NCBI GenBank assembly: GCA_964580995.1
Contig: CAZOMV010000054.1
Span: forward strand, 1-37,179
DNA from: JAKJEP01 sp964580995
Lineage (GTDB): Bacteria; Planctomycetota; Phycisphaerae; Sedimentisphaerales; SM23-30
DNA: 37,179 bases
Direction: 5' to 3'
Shown here one piece after another: positions 7,035 through 15,333 of the stretch (position 1 is its first letter; each line of letters starts with the position of its first letter). A model generated the notes under the pieces. It did not search any database and was not told where the DNA came from. It was given only the letters and a program-made list of their open reading frames with translations. The position numbers were made by a program, and so were the translations under genes.

Positions 7035-7094
7035 TTGTTATGTGTGAAAAAATGGACTGGTAAAAAACGAACTCTTATTACAGGAGGACAGTAA

Positions 7095-10000
7095 ATGAGA
7101 CACCTAGCAAAAATCATAATTATAGTGCTTAGCGTCTGGCTGATTGGCCCCAGTGTGACCTGGGCAGCCAACACCATCACCAATATCGGTTTTTCCCCCT
7201 CGTCTCCGGCCGGGATGTTGAATAATGAACATGTCAATATCAGTTTTAATTACACCACCGATGCGGCAGGAGGCGTCCGGATATTCGTCTTCCCCTATAC
7301 TGGGCGAAATCTTTCCCCGAACGCTGCGGTAAGCCCTTCCCCATTGTATCCATACCCCAAGGGCAGTGGAAATGGTTATGTTACGATCACCTCGGGGGAT
7401 GTGGTTGTGGACCGAATCCGATTCCAGATGACCAACTCTGACCAAAGCAGCATCCTATCGGACTTTTACGTGGATGTGAAGTATTTCTTTGGCAATTCCA
7501 TCACCAACATCCAACTGGCCCCCGCTTCTCCCACCAGCTTGCCCTTCAACAATCATGTGAATATCACGTTCGATTACGCCATCTCAGACGTAGGTACCTT
7601 CTTAATCTTCGCCCGGCCGTTTACCCACGGCGCCCTCACACCCTATTATGCCGCCCACGGTTCCCCGTATTACACCACCGGTAAGGGTAGTGGCACAGCA
7701 TGGTTTACCATCACAACTGGGAATGCCGTGGTCGATCAGATCCGGTTTGACATCGAGACCGTCAGCTTTGTGGAGATCTACGAGAAATTCATCTCCGTCA
7801 GTTACCGCTTTCCGGATAGCCCCAGCATCTGGTATGTCGATGAGAATGCCCCGGGCGTCCAAACCGGTGGGAGCTGGCTTAATGCCTTCCGCTATCTCCA
7901 GGATGCCCTGGCTGTCGGTCTGCCCGGCGATGAAATTTGGGTCGCGGAGGGTCTGTATCATCCGGACCAAAGCTTCAACAATCCTTCCGGTTCGAACAAC
8001 CGTTCCGCCAATTTTGCTTTGCCAGGTGGCGTAGCGATTTATGGCGGCTTTGCGGGTAATGAAACTAACCTGTCGGATCGTAACTGGCGGATGAACGAAA
8101 CGGTCCTGAGTGGCGATCTGTTGGACAACGATGGACCTGATTTTGCGAATAACACCGAAAACAGTCTGCACGTTGTTACCAGCAGTGGCAACGACCTCAC
8201 GGCGGTGCTCGACGGCTTTACCATCACGGCTGGCCATGCCGAAGGGGAATATCCCGATTACATCGGTGGCGGTCTGTATATCAGCAACGGTTCGGCCACC
8301 ATCCGTAACTGCTTGTTCCAGGAAAACACCTCCGGAGGTGGTGGCGGTCTGGCCGATTGGAGTTCGGGTAGTTCCCTGATCTCGGAATGTGTTTTTTTGA
8401 ACAACCAGGCATCCGGTGCGGGCGGCGGAATCAGTCTGCAACACAGCAATCCCAGCCTGATTAACTGTCAGTTCCTGAATAATGAGGCGGCCAGCGGCGG
8501 CGGAATCTTTACGTTGAATAACACCTATTCCCCCTCGATCAGTAACTGTGTCTTCAGTGGCAATCACGCCACCGGTAACGGTGGGGCGATTTATAATTCC
8601 GGTGTGGGTGGTTCCCCCAATCCTGCTCCGCCGAAACTCCAAAACAACACCTTGTATGCCAATACCGCCTTAGGCAATGGCGGCGCCATCTTCAATGACA
8701 ACGGGAATGATGCCGTCATTGACAGCTGTATCTTTTGGGATAACTCCGATGCCAGTGGTACCGCCGAGACCGATCAGATTGTCTTCTCCGGCGTCCCCTC
8801 CATCAACTATAGCTGCCTCCAGAACTGGAATGGAGCTCTGGGAGGTACGGGCAATATCGGTCAAAATCCTGTTTTCATTAACGCCAATGGCTTGGATGGC
8901 CTGATCGGTACGAAAGACGACAACCTGCACTTGCTGCCCGGTTCCCCCTGTATCAATACCGGGAATCCTTCCCCTGCACTCAATGATCCGGATGGTTCCC
9001 GAAATGATATGGGAGCCTATGGCGGTCCCTGGGCGGATCAAAACAGCGGCGGTGGGCTTAGCGGTAGTGGGTTCATCTTCACCCAACTTGGGAATATCCC
9101 CACCTCGGAGATTACGCAGACCAATCTGGATCCTGCCAAACTGGTAGGACACGCCAATGTCGCCCCTGCGATCGCCTCGGCCCTGAGCATCCCGGCTTAT
9201 ACCAACACACCTTTTGGCAGTAAGGTCTGGATCTATGGCTTGTTCGGACTCGAAGATCCGGTGGATTATTACCAGGTTCTGATTGGTCCCTGGGTTGGCA
9301 ATACCCCCCCGAATCCGGGAGACTTCACTCCCCTTACGGAAACCCTGGTCAAAGTCCAATACATTTATAACAACATTACCAATGAATGGACGTATCTGTA
9401 TGTGGCCGTTGGTCCGCAAACCGTTTGGGGTGTAGAAAATGTCTATCTATTAACCACCCCGCTGGTCGGCAGTGGGTTCTGGTCCAATATGGACCTGCGT
9501 ATGATCCTGGATACCGGCAAATTCGCCAATGGCAAGTACACCCTGAAGATTAAGGGCTTTGATGACCAAGGCGCCAGCCTGGTGGATGTGACCCCTGTCA
9601 ACAGCCAGGAACTGATCGTGGCCATTAACAACAGCGGCGTCGAGGCCGAGATTCTCAAGGTCAAGTATGACCCGACGAATCCCTCGTACCTTCCCGAAAC
9701 TGACGGCGAGATCTTGGAATGCGGAATCATCAATTTGATCGATTCCCAGGAAAATCTCCGCTTCAACATCACCGCTCGCCATCCCGACGGCTATCTGCTC
9801 CAATATGTTCTGGATGACCTTTGGGGCAAGAACAATTACGGAGGCGTAATTGCCACCGATAGTTATAATCCGGGTGTGCACGGGACCAACTGGTTTGGTG
9901 TCAGCAACCTTCTGGTTGAATCCCAGAATGCCCCCAGTCCCCTTCCCGACTGGCAGCAATGTGCCTATCAGTTCCGCCTGCGGGCCTGGGCAAATGTGAC

Positions 10001-10169
10001 CAACGGATATTACTATATCTACTACAATGAATTTAATGATCACTATTATATCGACCTGACGGGTAGTCTTAGCGGTTGTTCCATCGCCGACATCAATAAG
10101 GACGGCATCGTGAATCTCGGCGATCTGGCCATTGTGGCCGATCACTGGCTGGAAACCTGTACTCCTTGA
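7095..10169 (+). CDS. Large secreted parallel beta-helix protein with dockerin-like C terminus
   Basis: 1024 residues; ATG 7095 has AGGAGG just upstream. A signal peptide (cleavage near TWAA) is followed by two tandem ~105-residue modules starting NTITNIGFSPSSP and NSITNIQLAPASP, each with an N-[HN]-V-N-I-[ST]-F-[ND]-Y strand and a K-G-S-G turn. At ~residue 245, WYVDENAPGVQTGGSWLNA opens a right-handed beta-helix (to ~650). Its coils have N-x-x-F-x-x-N and GGG[GI] turns, and it closes with LPGSPCINTGNPSP and MGAYGG, the 'choice-of-anchor Q' pattern. A ~330-residue region without clear family follows. The end, ADINKDGIVNLGDLAIVADH plus WLE, is a dockerin-like module. Probably an exported adhesin or polysaccharide-binding protein; an enzymatic role cannot be excluded. 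Confidence 0.88.
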   Translation: MRHLAKIIIIVLSVWLIGPSVTWAANTITNIGFSPSSPAGMLNNEHVNISFNYTTDAAGGVRIFVFPYTGRNLSPNAAVSPSPLYPYPKGSGNGYVTITSGDVVVDRIRFQMTNSDQSSILSDFYVDVKYFFGNSITNIQLAPASPTSLPFNNHVNITFDYAISDVGTFLIFARPFTHGALTPYYAAHGSPYYTTGKGSGTAWFTITTGNAVVDQIRFDIETVSFVEIYEKFISVSYRFPDSPSIWYVDENAPGVQTGGSWLNAFRYLQDALAVGLPGDEIWVAEGLYHPDQSFNNPSGSNNRSANFALPGGVAIYGGFAGNETNLSDRNWRMNETVLSGDLLDNDGPDFANNTENSLHVVTSSGNDLTAVLDGFTITAGHAEGEYPDYIGGGLYISNGSATIRNCLFQENTSGGGGGLADWSSGSSLISECVFLNNQASGAGGGISLQHSNPSLINCQFLNNEAASGGGIFTLNNTYSPSISNCVFSGNHATGNGGAIYNSGVGGSPNPAPPKLQNNTLYANTALGNGGAIFNDNGNDAVIDSCIFWDNSDASGTAETDQIVFSGVPSINYSCLQNWNGALGGTGNIGQNPVFINANGLDGLIGTKDDNLHLLPGSPCINTGNPSPALNDPDGSRNDMGAYGGPWADQNSGGGLSGSGFIFTQLGNIPTSEITQTNLDPAKLVGHANVAPAIASALSIPAYTNTPFGSKVWIYGLFGLEDPVDYYQVLIGPWVGNTPPNPGDFTPLTETLVKVQYIYNNITNEWTYLYVAVGPQTVWGVENVYLLTTPLVGSGFWSNMDLRMILDTGKFANGKYTLKIKGFDDQGASLVDVTPVNSQELIVAINNSGVEAEILKVKYDPTNPSYLPETDGEILECGIINLIDSQENLRFNITARHPDGYLLQYVLDDLWGKNNYGGVIATDSYNPGVHGTNWFGVSNLLVESQNAPSPLPDWQQCAYQFRLRAWANVTNGYYYIYYNEFNDHYYIDLTGSLSGCSIADINKDGIVNLGDLAIVADHWLETCTP

Positions 10170-10206
10170 CCAGTATGAGTCCCCAGCATTCCCTAGGCAT
10201 TCTTTT

Positions 10207-10249
10207 GTATCAGGCAGCAGACCCCATATAGGGGTTTGCTGTCTGATAC
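10207..10249 (+). terminator. Long hairpin after the beta-helix gene
   Basis: A 19-bp stem, GTATCAGGCAGCAGACCCC against its partner with two G-T pairs, loop ATATA, 37 bases after the stop codon. There is no T-run behind it, but size and position argue for a transcription end or RNA-protecting structure. Confidence 0.7.
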
Positions 10250-10272
10250 AGGGGTCCGATAGATTTAGTTCT

Positions 10273-10460
10273 CCCGTGGCTTGTAAATATTATCCTGCTA
10301 TAACTACTTGCATATGAAAGGCATATTATTGACTCGGACGAAAGTATTTGAGAAAAAACCGTTGCTTTGTTAGCCTATGGACCATTATGAAACAGAAATT
10401 ATGGCTTAGCATTATCACCTATCTGGTGTATTGCATTGATAAAGAACTTCGCCAATTAAC
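10273..10460. repeat. Diverged direct repeat, copy 2
   Basis: Matches 1184-1375 in the same orientation (shared block TGTAAATATTATCCTGCTAT and further similarity to the integrase tail). It overlaps the last codons of the integrase fragment that ends at 10415. Confidence 0.7.
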
Positions 10461-10705
10461 TCATCTAAAACTCTCTTAGCCTGCATTTCATTGGCATCGG
10501 TAGATCGCAGATAATATTCTTCCGTCGTTCGAATGCTCGAATGCCCCATTAGTTTTTTGAGGGTGGAGATGGGAGTGCCATGATCTGCTAAATTCTGGGC
10601 ATAGGATTTTCGCAGACAATGCAAAGTCAACTTTATAAGCATATCTTTTTCAAATATTCGATATACCACATCGTTGGTAATTGAATATTGAAATATTTAC
10701 CAACC
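10415..10705 (-). pseudogene. C-terminal fragment of a tyrosine recombinase/integrase
   Basis: The - strand frame is open from about 10705 to the TGA at 10415. It encodes the catalytic C-terminal part of a tyrosine recombinase: LTLHCLRKSYAQNLADHG (H-x-x-R box), then LKKLMGHSSIRTTEEYY (second His and the nucleophilic Tyr), then a short tail. The first catalytic Arg, the N-terminal DNA-binding domain and any credible start codon are missing; a GTG at 10669 lacks a ribosome site. Phycisphaerae carry many integrases with this H-C-L-R-K-S-[FY]-A-Q-N-x-A-D-x-G-T-P signature. It is a remnant of an integrated element and probably inactive; the tRNA-Ala fragment at 1617-1663 could be the site it once used. 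Confidence 0.8.
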
Positions 10706-10780
10706 ACCGGAGCCGAAATTAATTCCCAATTCAAACGCCTTTTTATCTTACTTTTGCTGACGGCATACCCATGGATAATA

Positions 10781-13700
10781 TTACCCGAAGCGTTTCTGAT
10801 AGGCCATGAAGTAAATCATCGGTATGACAACCAAAGTAAAAAGGGTGGAAACGAGCAGGCCGAAGATCAGCGACCAGGCCAAGCCGGAAAAGATCGGGTC
10901 CAGCGTGATCGGCCAAGCCGCCAGCATGGCTGCCAGTGAGGTCAGCAGAATGGGCCGGGTCCGCAGGGCCCCCGCCTCCAGCAGCGATATCACCAGTGGC
11001 TTGCCTTCCTTCTTCCGCTCCTCCACGAACTCGATAAGCAAAATGGCGTTTCGAGTGGCGATCCCGCTTAGCGCAATGATTCCGATCATAGCGGTAGCCG
11101 TGAAATATACGGGATTGAGCCAACCACCCACTTCTTCGGCAGTCAGGGTGTTGAGCAGCCAGAAACCGGGCATGATGCCGATAATCGTCAGTGGCAAGGC
11201 AACCAGTTGAATCGCCGGTAACAGATAACTCTGCGTTTGGTACAGCAGTAGGATATAAATCCCCAGCACCGCTACGCCGAAGGCAATCCCCAGATCGCGA
11301 AAAACACGAATGGTGATTTCCCATTCTCCCTCGCCGGCCCATTTCACGGCCAGATTACTCAGAGATGGCTCGTGTTTCACTTTGTCGCTGAGTTGAAAGA
11401 CCGCGATAGGGGGCGGCAGACCGGCCGTATCGCCAAATACATACACCACCGGTTGCAGATTCTTGTGATAAATAGGCTGGTCAATAGTGGTTTCCTCAAA
11501 CCGGCCTAATTCTGTCAAAGGCACGGCGGCGCCCGTCAGGCCGCGTACGGAAAACTGCTCGAGTTGGCTGTTTTGGCTGCGCTGGTCACGGGGCAATTGG
11601 AGTGTGACCCGAACGGGATTGACCTGGTCATCCAGTCGCAGGGATGTGGGCTTGTCTCCCTGCAACGCACCATGCAACAGTTCCGTAATCTGGCTGTCAC
11701 TAATGCCGTTGATAGCCGCTTTGGTACGGGCCACCACGAAACGCTGTTTAACTTGAGGTGCGACCAGCACATCATCCACATCCACGACATTGGGGGCTTC
11801 CTCCATCAACCGCCGCACATTCTGGGCCCCGGCTGCCAACTCGCTGTAAGACTGGCCTACCGAACCATATACCTCCGCCACCAAGGTACTGATGACCGGC
11901 GGTCCAGGCGGCGATTCCACTATCTTAATATTAGCGCCGTGCCGCTCCGCAATCGTCTTCAGATCGTTGCGCAGCCGCAAGGCGATGGCATGGCTTTGCT
12001 GAGCCCGGCGTTTCTTGGCGGCGAGATTGAACCGTACATCCGCGACATTCGATCCCTGCCGAAGATAATAATGCCGTACCAGACCATTAAAGTCGATCGG
12101 ACTACTCACCCCGGTCGTGCTGACCACATCGGTCACTTCCGGCACCTTTACCAAATAGTCTGCCAGATCATGGGCCACCGCCTCCGTTGTCTCCAGCGTT
12201 GTTCCTTCCGGCATGTCGACCACGACCTGCAGCTCATTCTTGTTGTCAAAGGGTAGCATCTTGAGCGGTACACGCTGGGACAACACCAGCCAGCCCGCAA
12301 ACACCAGTAACAGCACAATGACGCCGAGAATACCCCAGCGAAGAGACCGTCGTTCAAACACCGGCATCATTACTGCCTTATATACCCGGTACAGCCAGCT
12401 TTCCTCCAATACGAATGTCTTGCCGTGACTATGCTGGGCGATGCCCCTCAGCATATGGTAGCTTAGCCACGGGGTAATCGTGAATGCCACCATGAGACTC
12501 ATCAACATCGCGATCGGCACATTCAAGGCCATCGGGGCCATGTACGGGCCCATCATACCCGTGATAAAAAACATCGGTACGAATGAGATAATCACCGCCA
12601 GCGTAGCCAGGATGATGGGCGGCCGGACCTCGTTCACTGCCCGAATCACTGCCCGATACGGGTCCAGCAAACGCATGGCAAAGTGGCGATGAATGTTCTC
12701 CACATCGACAATCGGATCATCCACCACCAATCCCAGCGACAGGATTAGGGCAAAGAGCGTAACACGGTTGATCGAGTACCCTAGCAGAAGATTGATGAGC
12801 AGCGTGATGCTGAATGTGATCGGTACCGCTAGCGCGATGATCAATCCTTCGCGCCATCCCAGACTGTACGCCAGCAGCGCCACCACGATGGCAATCGCTA
12901 CCAACAAAGCTTCGATCAACTCATTAACCTTTTCATTGGCGGTATGACCATAGTCCCGAGTTACCCGCAGATAGACACCTTCGGGCAGGGCCGCCTTCTG
13001 GAACTCCTCGGCCGCCTTTTTGACCTCTTCGGAAACTCGCACCGCATTGGTCCCCTTGCGTTTGGCCACTGCCACCGTTACCGCAGCGTAATCTTCGAAC
13101 CGGTTGACTCCATGGGGTAACTTCAGGTCTGCGGCTACCGGATCAAACTTCTCATACCCCTGCGGACCGAGCGCAATCCGGGTGTAAGTTGTCGCCTCCG
13201 CCGGGCCATCCCGCACTTCAGCCACCTGTTTTAGAAACACCGGTCGTTGATCGTCTATCCCCACCACCAGATTACTAACCTCCTCAGCCGAAGTCACAAA
13301 TCGCCCCGCCTGGAATTGCACTGCCTGGTCGGTCTGTACCAGCTCGCCGCCCAGCAGCGATACGTTCGCTCCCTGCAGGGCCCGTTGAATATCCGACAAA
13401 GCCACGTTGTACCCAGCCATTCGTTCTGCGGAAAGCTGTACGGTAACCTCGCGCGGACGTCCTCCCACCACGCAGGTCCGGCCGGCATTTTTGACCGCTT
13501 GCAGGCGAATCTCCAGTTCCTCGGCCATCCGCCGCAATTCGTAATCACCGTACGTGGGGCTGAACAGGGTCAAATTGACAATGGGCACATCGTCAATCTC
13601 GACAGGCTTAATGACCCACCCGGTTACCCCTGGCGGCACCTGATCTATGTTAGCCTGTATCTTGTTTTGAAGCTTGACCCAGCTTCGCTCGAGGTCCTGG

Positions 13701-14065
13701 CCGACATAAAAGCGAACGGTAACAATCGCCTGGCCTGAAAAACTTGTGGAATAGATGTATTCCACACCCGGAATCTGGTACAGCAGTTTTTCCAGCCGTG
13801 TTGATACCTGATGTTCCACCTCAGCGGCGCTGGCTCCGGGCATGGAAATCAGTACGTCCGCCATCGGCACGATGATCTGTGGATCTTCCTCACGTGGTGT
13901 AAGCCGCAGCGCCGCCATTCCCGCAATCAGACTGATAAGAATCAACAACACCGACAGATTTCCCTTGAGAAATGTTTCGACAATCTTCGTCATCCAGTCA
14001 TGACCATGGGCAGTCGTTTCATCTGTAAGGGGTGTTTTGGAAACTGATTTATTCGATTCATCCAT
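10781..14065 (-). CDS. RND-family efflux pump, inner-membrane permease
   Basis: 1094 residues, the full length of the hydrophobe/amphiphile RND class (usually 1000-1100). The first transmembrane helix is at ~36-53, after a polar N terminus. The periplasmic porter region follows, then TM2-6 with the proton-relay aspartates D449-D450 in SLGLVVDDPIVDVENIHRHF. A second porter half comes next, then TM8-12 with SGIATRNAILLIEF; AcrB has Lys at the Arg position, but Arg is common in this branch. The internal duplication typical of RND proteins is visible. It should use the proton gradient to expel a substrate through the adaptor and TolC-type partner encoded just upstream (38-base gap to the adaptor stop). 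The start at 14065 lacks a good ribosome site. Substrate is unknown; the operon context suggests a sulfur compound or sulfur-reactive toxin. Confidence 0.92.
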   Translation of the reverse strand: MDESNKSVSKTPLTDETTAHGHDWMTKIVETFLKGNLSVLLILISLIAGMAALRLTPREEDPQIIVPMADVLISMPGASAAEVEHQVSTRLEKLLYQIPGVEYIYSTSFSGQAIVTVRFYVGQDLERSWVKLQNKIQANIDQVPPGVTGWVIKPVEIDDVPIVNLTLFSPTYGDYELRRMAEELEIRLQAVKNAGRTCVVGGRPREVTVQLSAERMAGYNVALSDIQRALQGANVSLLGGELVQTDQAVQFQAGRFVTSAEEVSNLVVGIDDQRPVFLKQVAEVRDGPAEATTYTRIALGPQGYEKFDPVAADLKLPHGVNRFEDYAAVTVAVAKRKGTNAVRVSEEVKKAAEEFQKAALPEGVYLRVTRDYGHTANEKVNELIEALLVAIAIVVALLAYSLGWREGLIIALAVPITFSITLLINLLLGYSINRVTLFALILSLGLVVDDPIVDVENIHRHFAMRLLDPYRAVIRAVNEVRPPIILATLAVIISFVPMFFITGMMGPYMAPMALNVPIAMLMSLMVAFTITPWLSYHMLRGIAQHSHGKTFVLEESWLYRVYKAVMMPVFERRSLRWGILGVIVLLLVFAGWLVLSQRVPLKMLPFDNKNELQVVVDMPEGTTLETTEAVAHDLADYLVKVPEVTDVVSTTGVSSPIDFNGLVRHYYLRQGSNVADVRFNLAAKKRRAQQSHAIALRLRNDLKTIAERHGANIKIVESPPGPPVISTLVAEVYGSVGQSYSELAAGAQNVRRLMEEAPNVVDVDDVLVAPQVKQRFVVARTKAAINGISDSQITELLHGALQGDKPTSLRLDDQVNPVRVTLQLPRDQRSQNSQLEQFSVRGLTGAAVPLTELGRFEETTIDQPIYHKNLQPVVYVFGDTAGLPPPIAVFQLSDKVKHEPSLSNLAVKWAGEGEWEITIRVFRDLGIAFGVAVLGIYILLLYQTQSYLLPAIQLVALPLTIIGIMPGFWLLNTLTAEEVGGWLNPVYFTATAMIGIIALSGIATRNAILLIEFVEERKKEGKPLVISLLEAGALRTRPILLTSLAAMLAAWPITLDPIFSGLAWSLIFGLLVSTLFTLVVIPMIYFMAYQKRFG

Positions 14066-14103
14066 AGAATTGCTTATACCACACGTATTATCTAAGTTAT
14101 CTT

Positions 14104-15333
14104 TTATGGAATAACCACCTGTTCATCCTGCTTAAGGCCACTGAGCACCTCGACCATCTCGTCATGCTGCGGTCCCAGTGTCACAAAACGTCGATGGGGA
14201 AAACCCTCGGTATCCAAGACATCCACCAGGTGCAATTGTCCTACCTGGCGCACCGCCTGCGCTGGTGCCACCAGCGCCTGGTAGTTACCGACGGGTACCG
14301 CCAAAGTGCCGAACTGTCCGCTGATCAATCCAACTTGAATCGGCAACGACACCTTAACCAGCATCGTTCGAGTTCGCGGATCCGCCTGAGGGGCAATTTC
14401 TCGGACAGTTCCCGGCAGTGTTTGTTGAATGGCGTCGATACGTACGTCGAGCTTCTGTTCGAGCTGTAATCGAGCCACTAAGGAATCCGCCACTACCGCG
14501 TGTAATTCCGGCTCATCCGATGTTTCAATCACGAACAACGGCTGCCCTGGTGCCACCATATCACCAACGTCGATCATCTTTCGTACCAGCCGCCCGCTGA
14601 AGGGCGATTGAATTTTCGTATAACTGAGCAGAACCTGGGCTTCATGCACCATCTCGACCGCCTGTTCTTTCTGGGCCTGAAGGCGGGCAAGATCACTGTG
14701 CACCGCCGCCACCTGCTGGGTAGCCGCCTGAGCCTGGGCCTCGGCCACATCTTTCTGGGTGCGCGCATGGTCCAACTGTTGCCCCGTCGCTGCCTGTTTG
14801 GTATGCAGTGTTTCTATTCGGTTAAAATCAACCCGTGCCTGCACTACCTGGGTTTCCGCTGCCTGCTGCTGAGCCTGGGCGGCCGCCACCTGGGCCGTTG
14901 CCCCGGTAATGGCTTGTTCGGCAACCGTGACTTGAGCCTGGGCCTGCTTCAGTCGTGCCTCGATGTCTCGCCCATCGAGCCGGGCCAACACCGTTGGCAT
15001 TACCTTTTTATTGGTTCGGTCTGGCCCGGTAACGTTCTGTCCTTCCTGGACCGGTATCTCCCGAACCTGGGCCATAATCCGGCCGGCCACCTGGGCCTGC
15101 GAACGCGTCTGTACTGTGCCGACCTGCTCGATCAACTGGGGGTACTCTCTCAATTCCACCTTTTGGCTCTTGACTGCCGGCGGCGTTCCTTTGGTGGGGG
15201 GAGCGGCCGCCCGGATTTTGCTGATGAACGTACCCGACAACCATAACATTAACGCGATCAGAACAACCGCCAATATCAAAATCTTACCCATTTCCTTGGC
15301 GATGACTCTTATTCGGGATACAATCTTACTCAT
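14104..15333 (-). CDS. HlyD/AcrA-type periplasmic adaptor of the RND pump
   Basis: 409 residues with the start at the ATG at 15333, which overlaps the TGA of the preceding outer-membrane gene as ATGA; an ATG 7 codons earlier has no ribosome site. Residues ~17-33 are a membrane anchor (ILILAVVLIALMLWLSG). A split biotinyl-lipoyl domain (VGTVQTRSQAQVAGRI ... SPFSGRLVRKMIDVGDMVAPG) brackets a long Ala/Gln-rich coiled-coil hairpin (~125-235), and a beta-barrel and membrane-proximal domain follow (LPGTVREIAPQADPRTRTM). This is the standard layout of RND adaptors, which link the inner-membrane pump to the outer-membrane channel in the periplasm. The coupled start and the pump gene 38 bases downstream show it belongs to this tripartite unit. 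Confidence 0.92.
   Translation of the reverse strand: MSKIVSRIRVIAKEMGKILILAVVLIALMLWLSGTFISKIRAAAPPTKGTPPAVKSQKVELREYPQLIEQVGTVQTRSQAQVAGRIMAQVREIPVQEGQNVTGPDRTNKKVMPTVLARLDGRDIEARLKQAQAQVTVAEQAITGATAQVAAAQAQQQAAETQVVQARVDFNRIETLHTKQAATGQQLDHARTQKDVAEAQAQAATQQVAAVHSDLARLQAQKEQAVEMVHEAQVLLSYTKIQSPFSGRLVRKMIDVGDMVAPGQPLFVIETSDEPELHAVVADSLVARLQLEQKLDVRIDAIQQTLPGTVREIAPQADPRTRTMLVKVSLPIQVGLISGQFGTLAVPVGNYQALVAPAQAVRQVGQLHLVDVLDTEGFPHRRFVTLGPQHDEMVEVLSGLKQDEQVVIP

Larger units (their letters stand above)
5970..7094. other. 1.1-kb AT-rich stretch without a convincing gene
   Basis: It contains the terminator after the propeller gene, a strong hairpin at 6192-6224, a third CCAGCGTC repeat at 6246, and a candidate promoter at ~6517-6546 followed by a ~550-base transcribed leader before the beta-helix gene. 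Short frames here are unconvincing; the best is 37 codons from ATG 6805 behind GGGGGAAGG. I looked for a known riboswitch core upstream of 7095 and did not recognise one. The leader length is unusual but its role is unknown. Confidence 0.6.

Noticed and set aside
6500..7094. c-di-GMP or other riboswitch before the beta-helix gene
   Set aside because: I compared by eye with the GEMM core and found no match; only a simple inverted repeat is seen.
7602..8642. 346-codon open frame on the - strand
   Set aside because: Lies wholly antisense inside the beta-helix gene; composition mirrors its Gly/Asn codons and it has no ribosome site.
8670..10145. Long - strand frames at 8670-9419 and 9450-10145
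   Set aside because: Antisense shadows of the same beta-helix gene.
10688..10939. 83-codon + frame at the end of the RND gene
   Set aside because: Overlaps the pump gene antisense and has no supporting signal.
13247..13738. 163-codon + frame inside the RND gene
   Set aside because: Antisense shadow of the pump porter domain.
10781..14065. Arg instead of Lys in TM10 (ATRNAILLIEF) as a defective pump
   Set aside because: Arg at this site is common in related RND pumps and the Asp pair in TM4 is intact.
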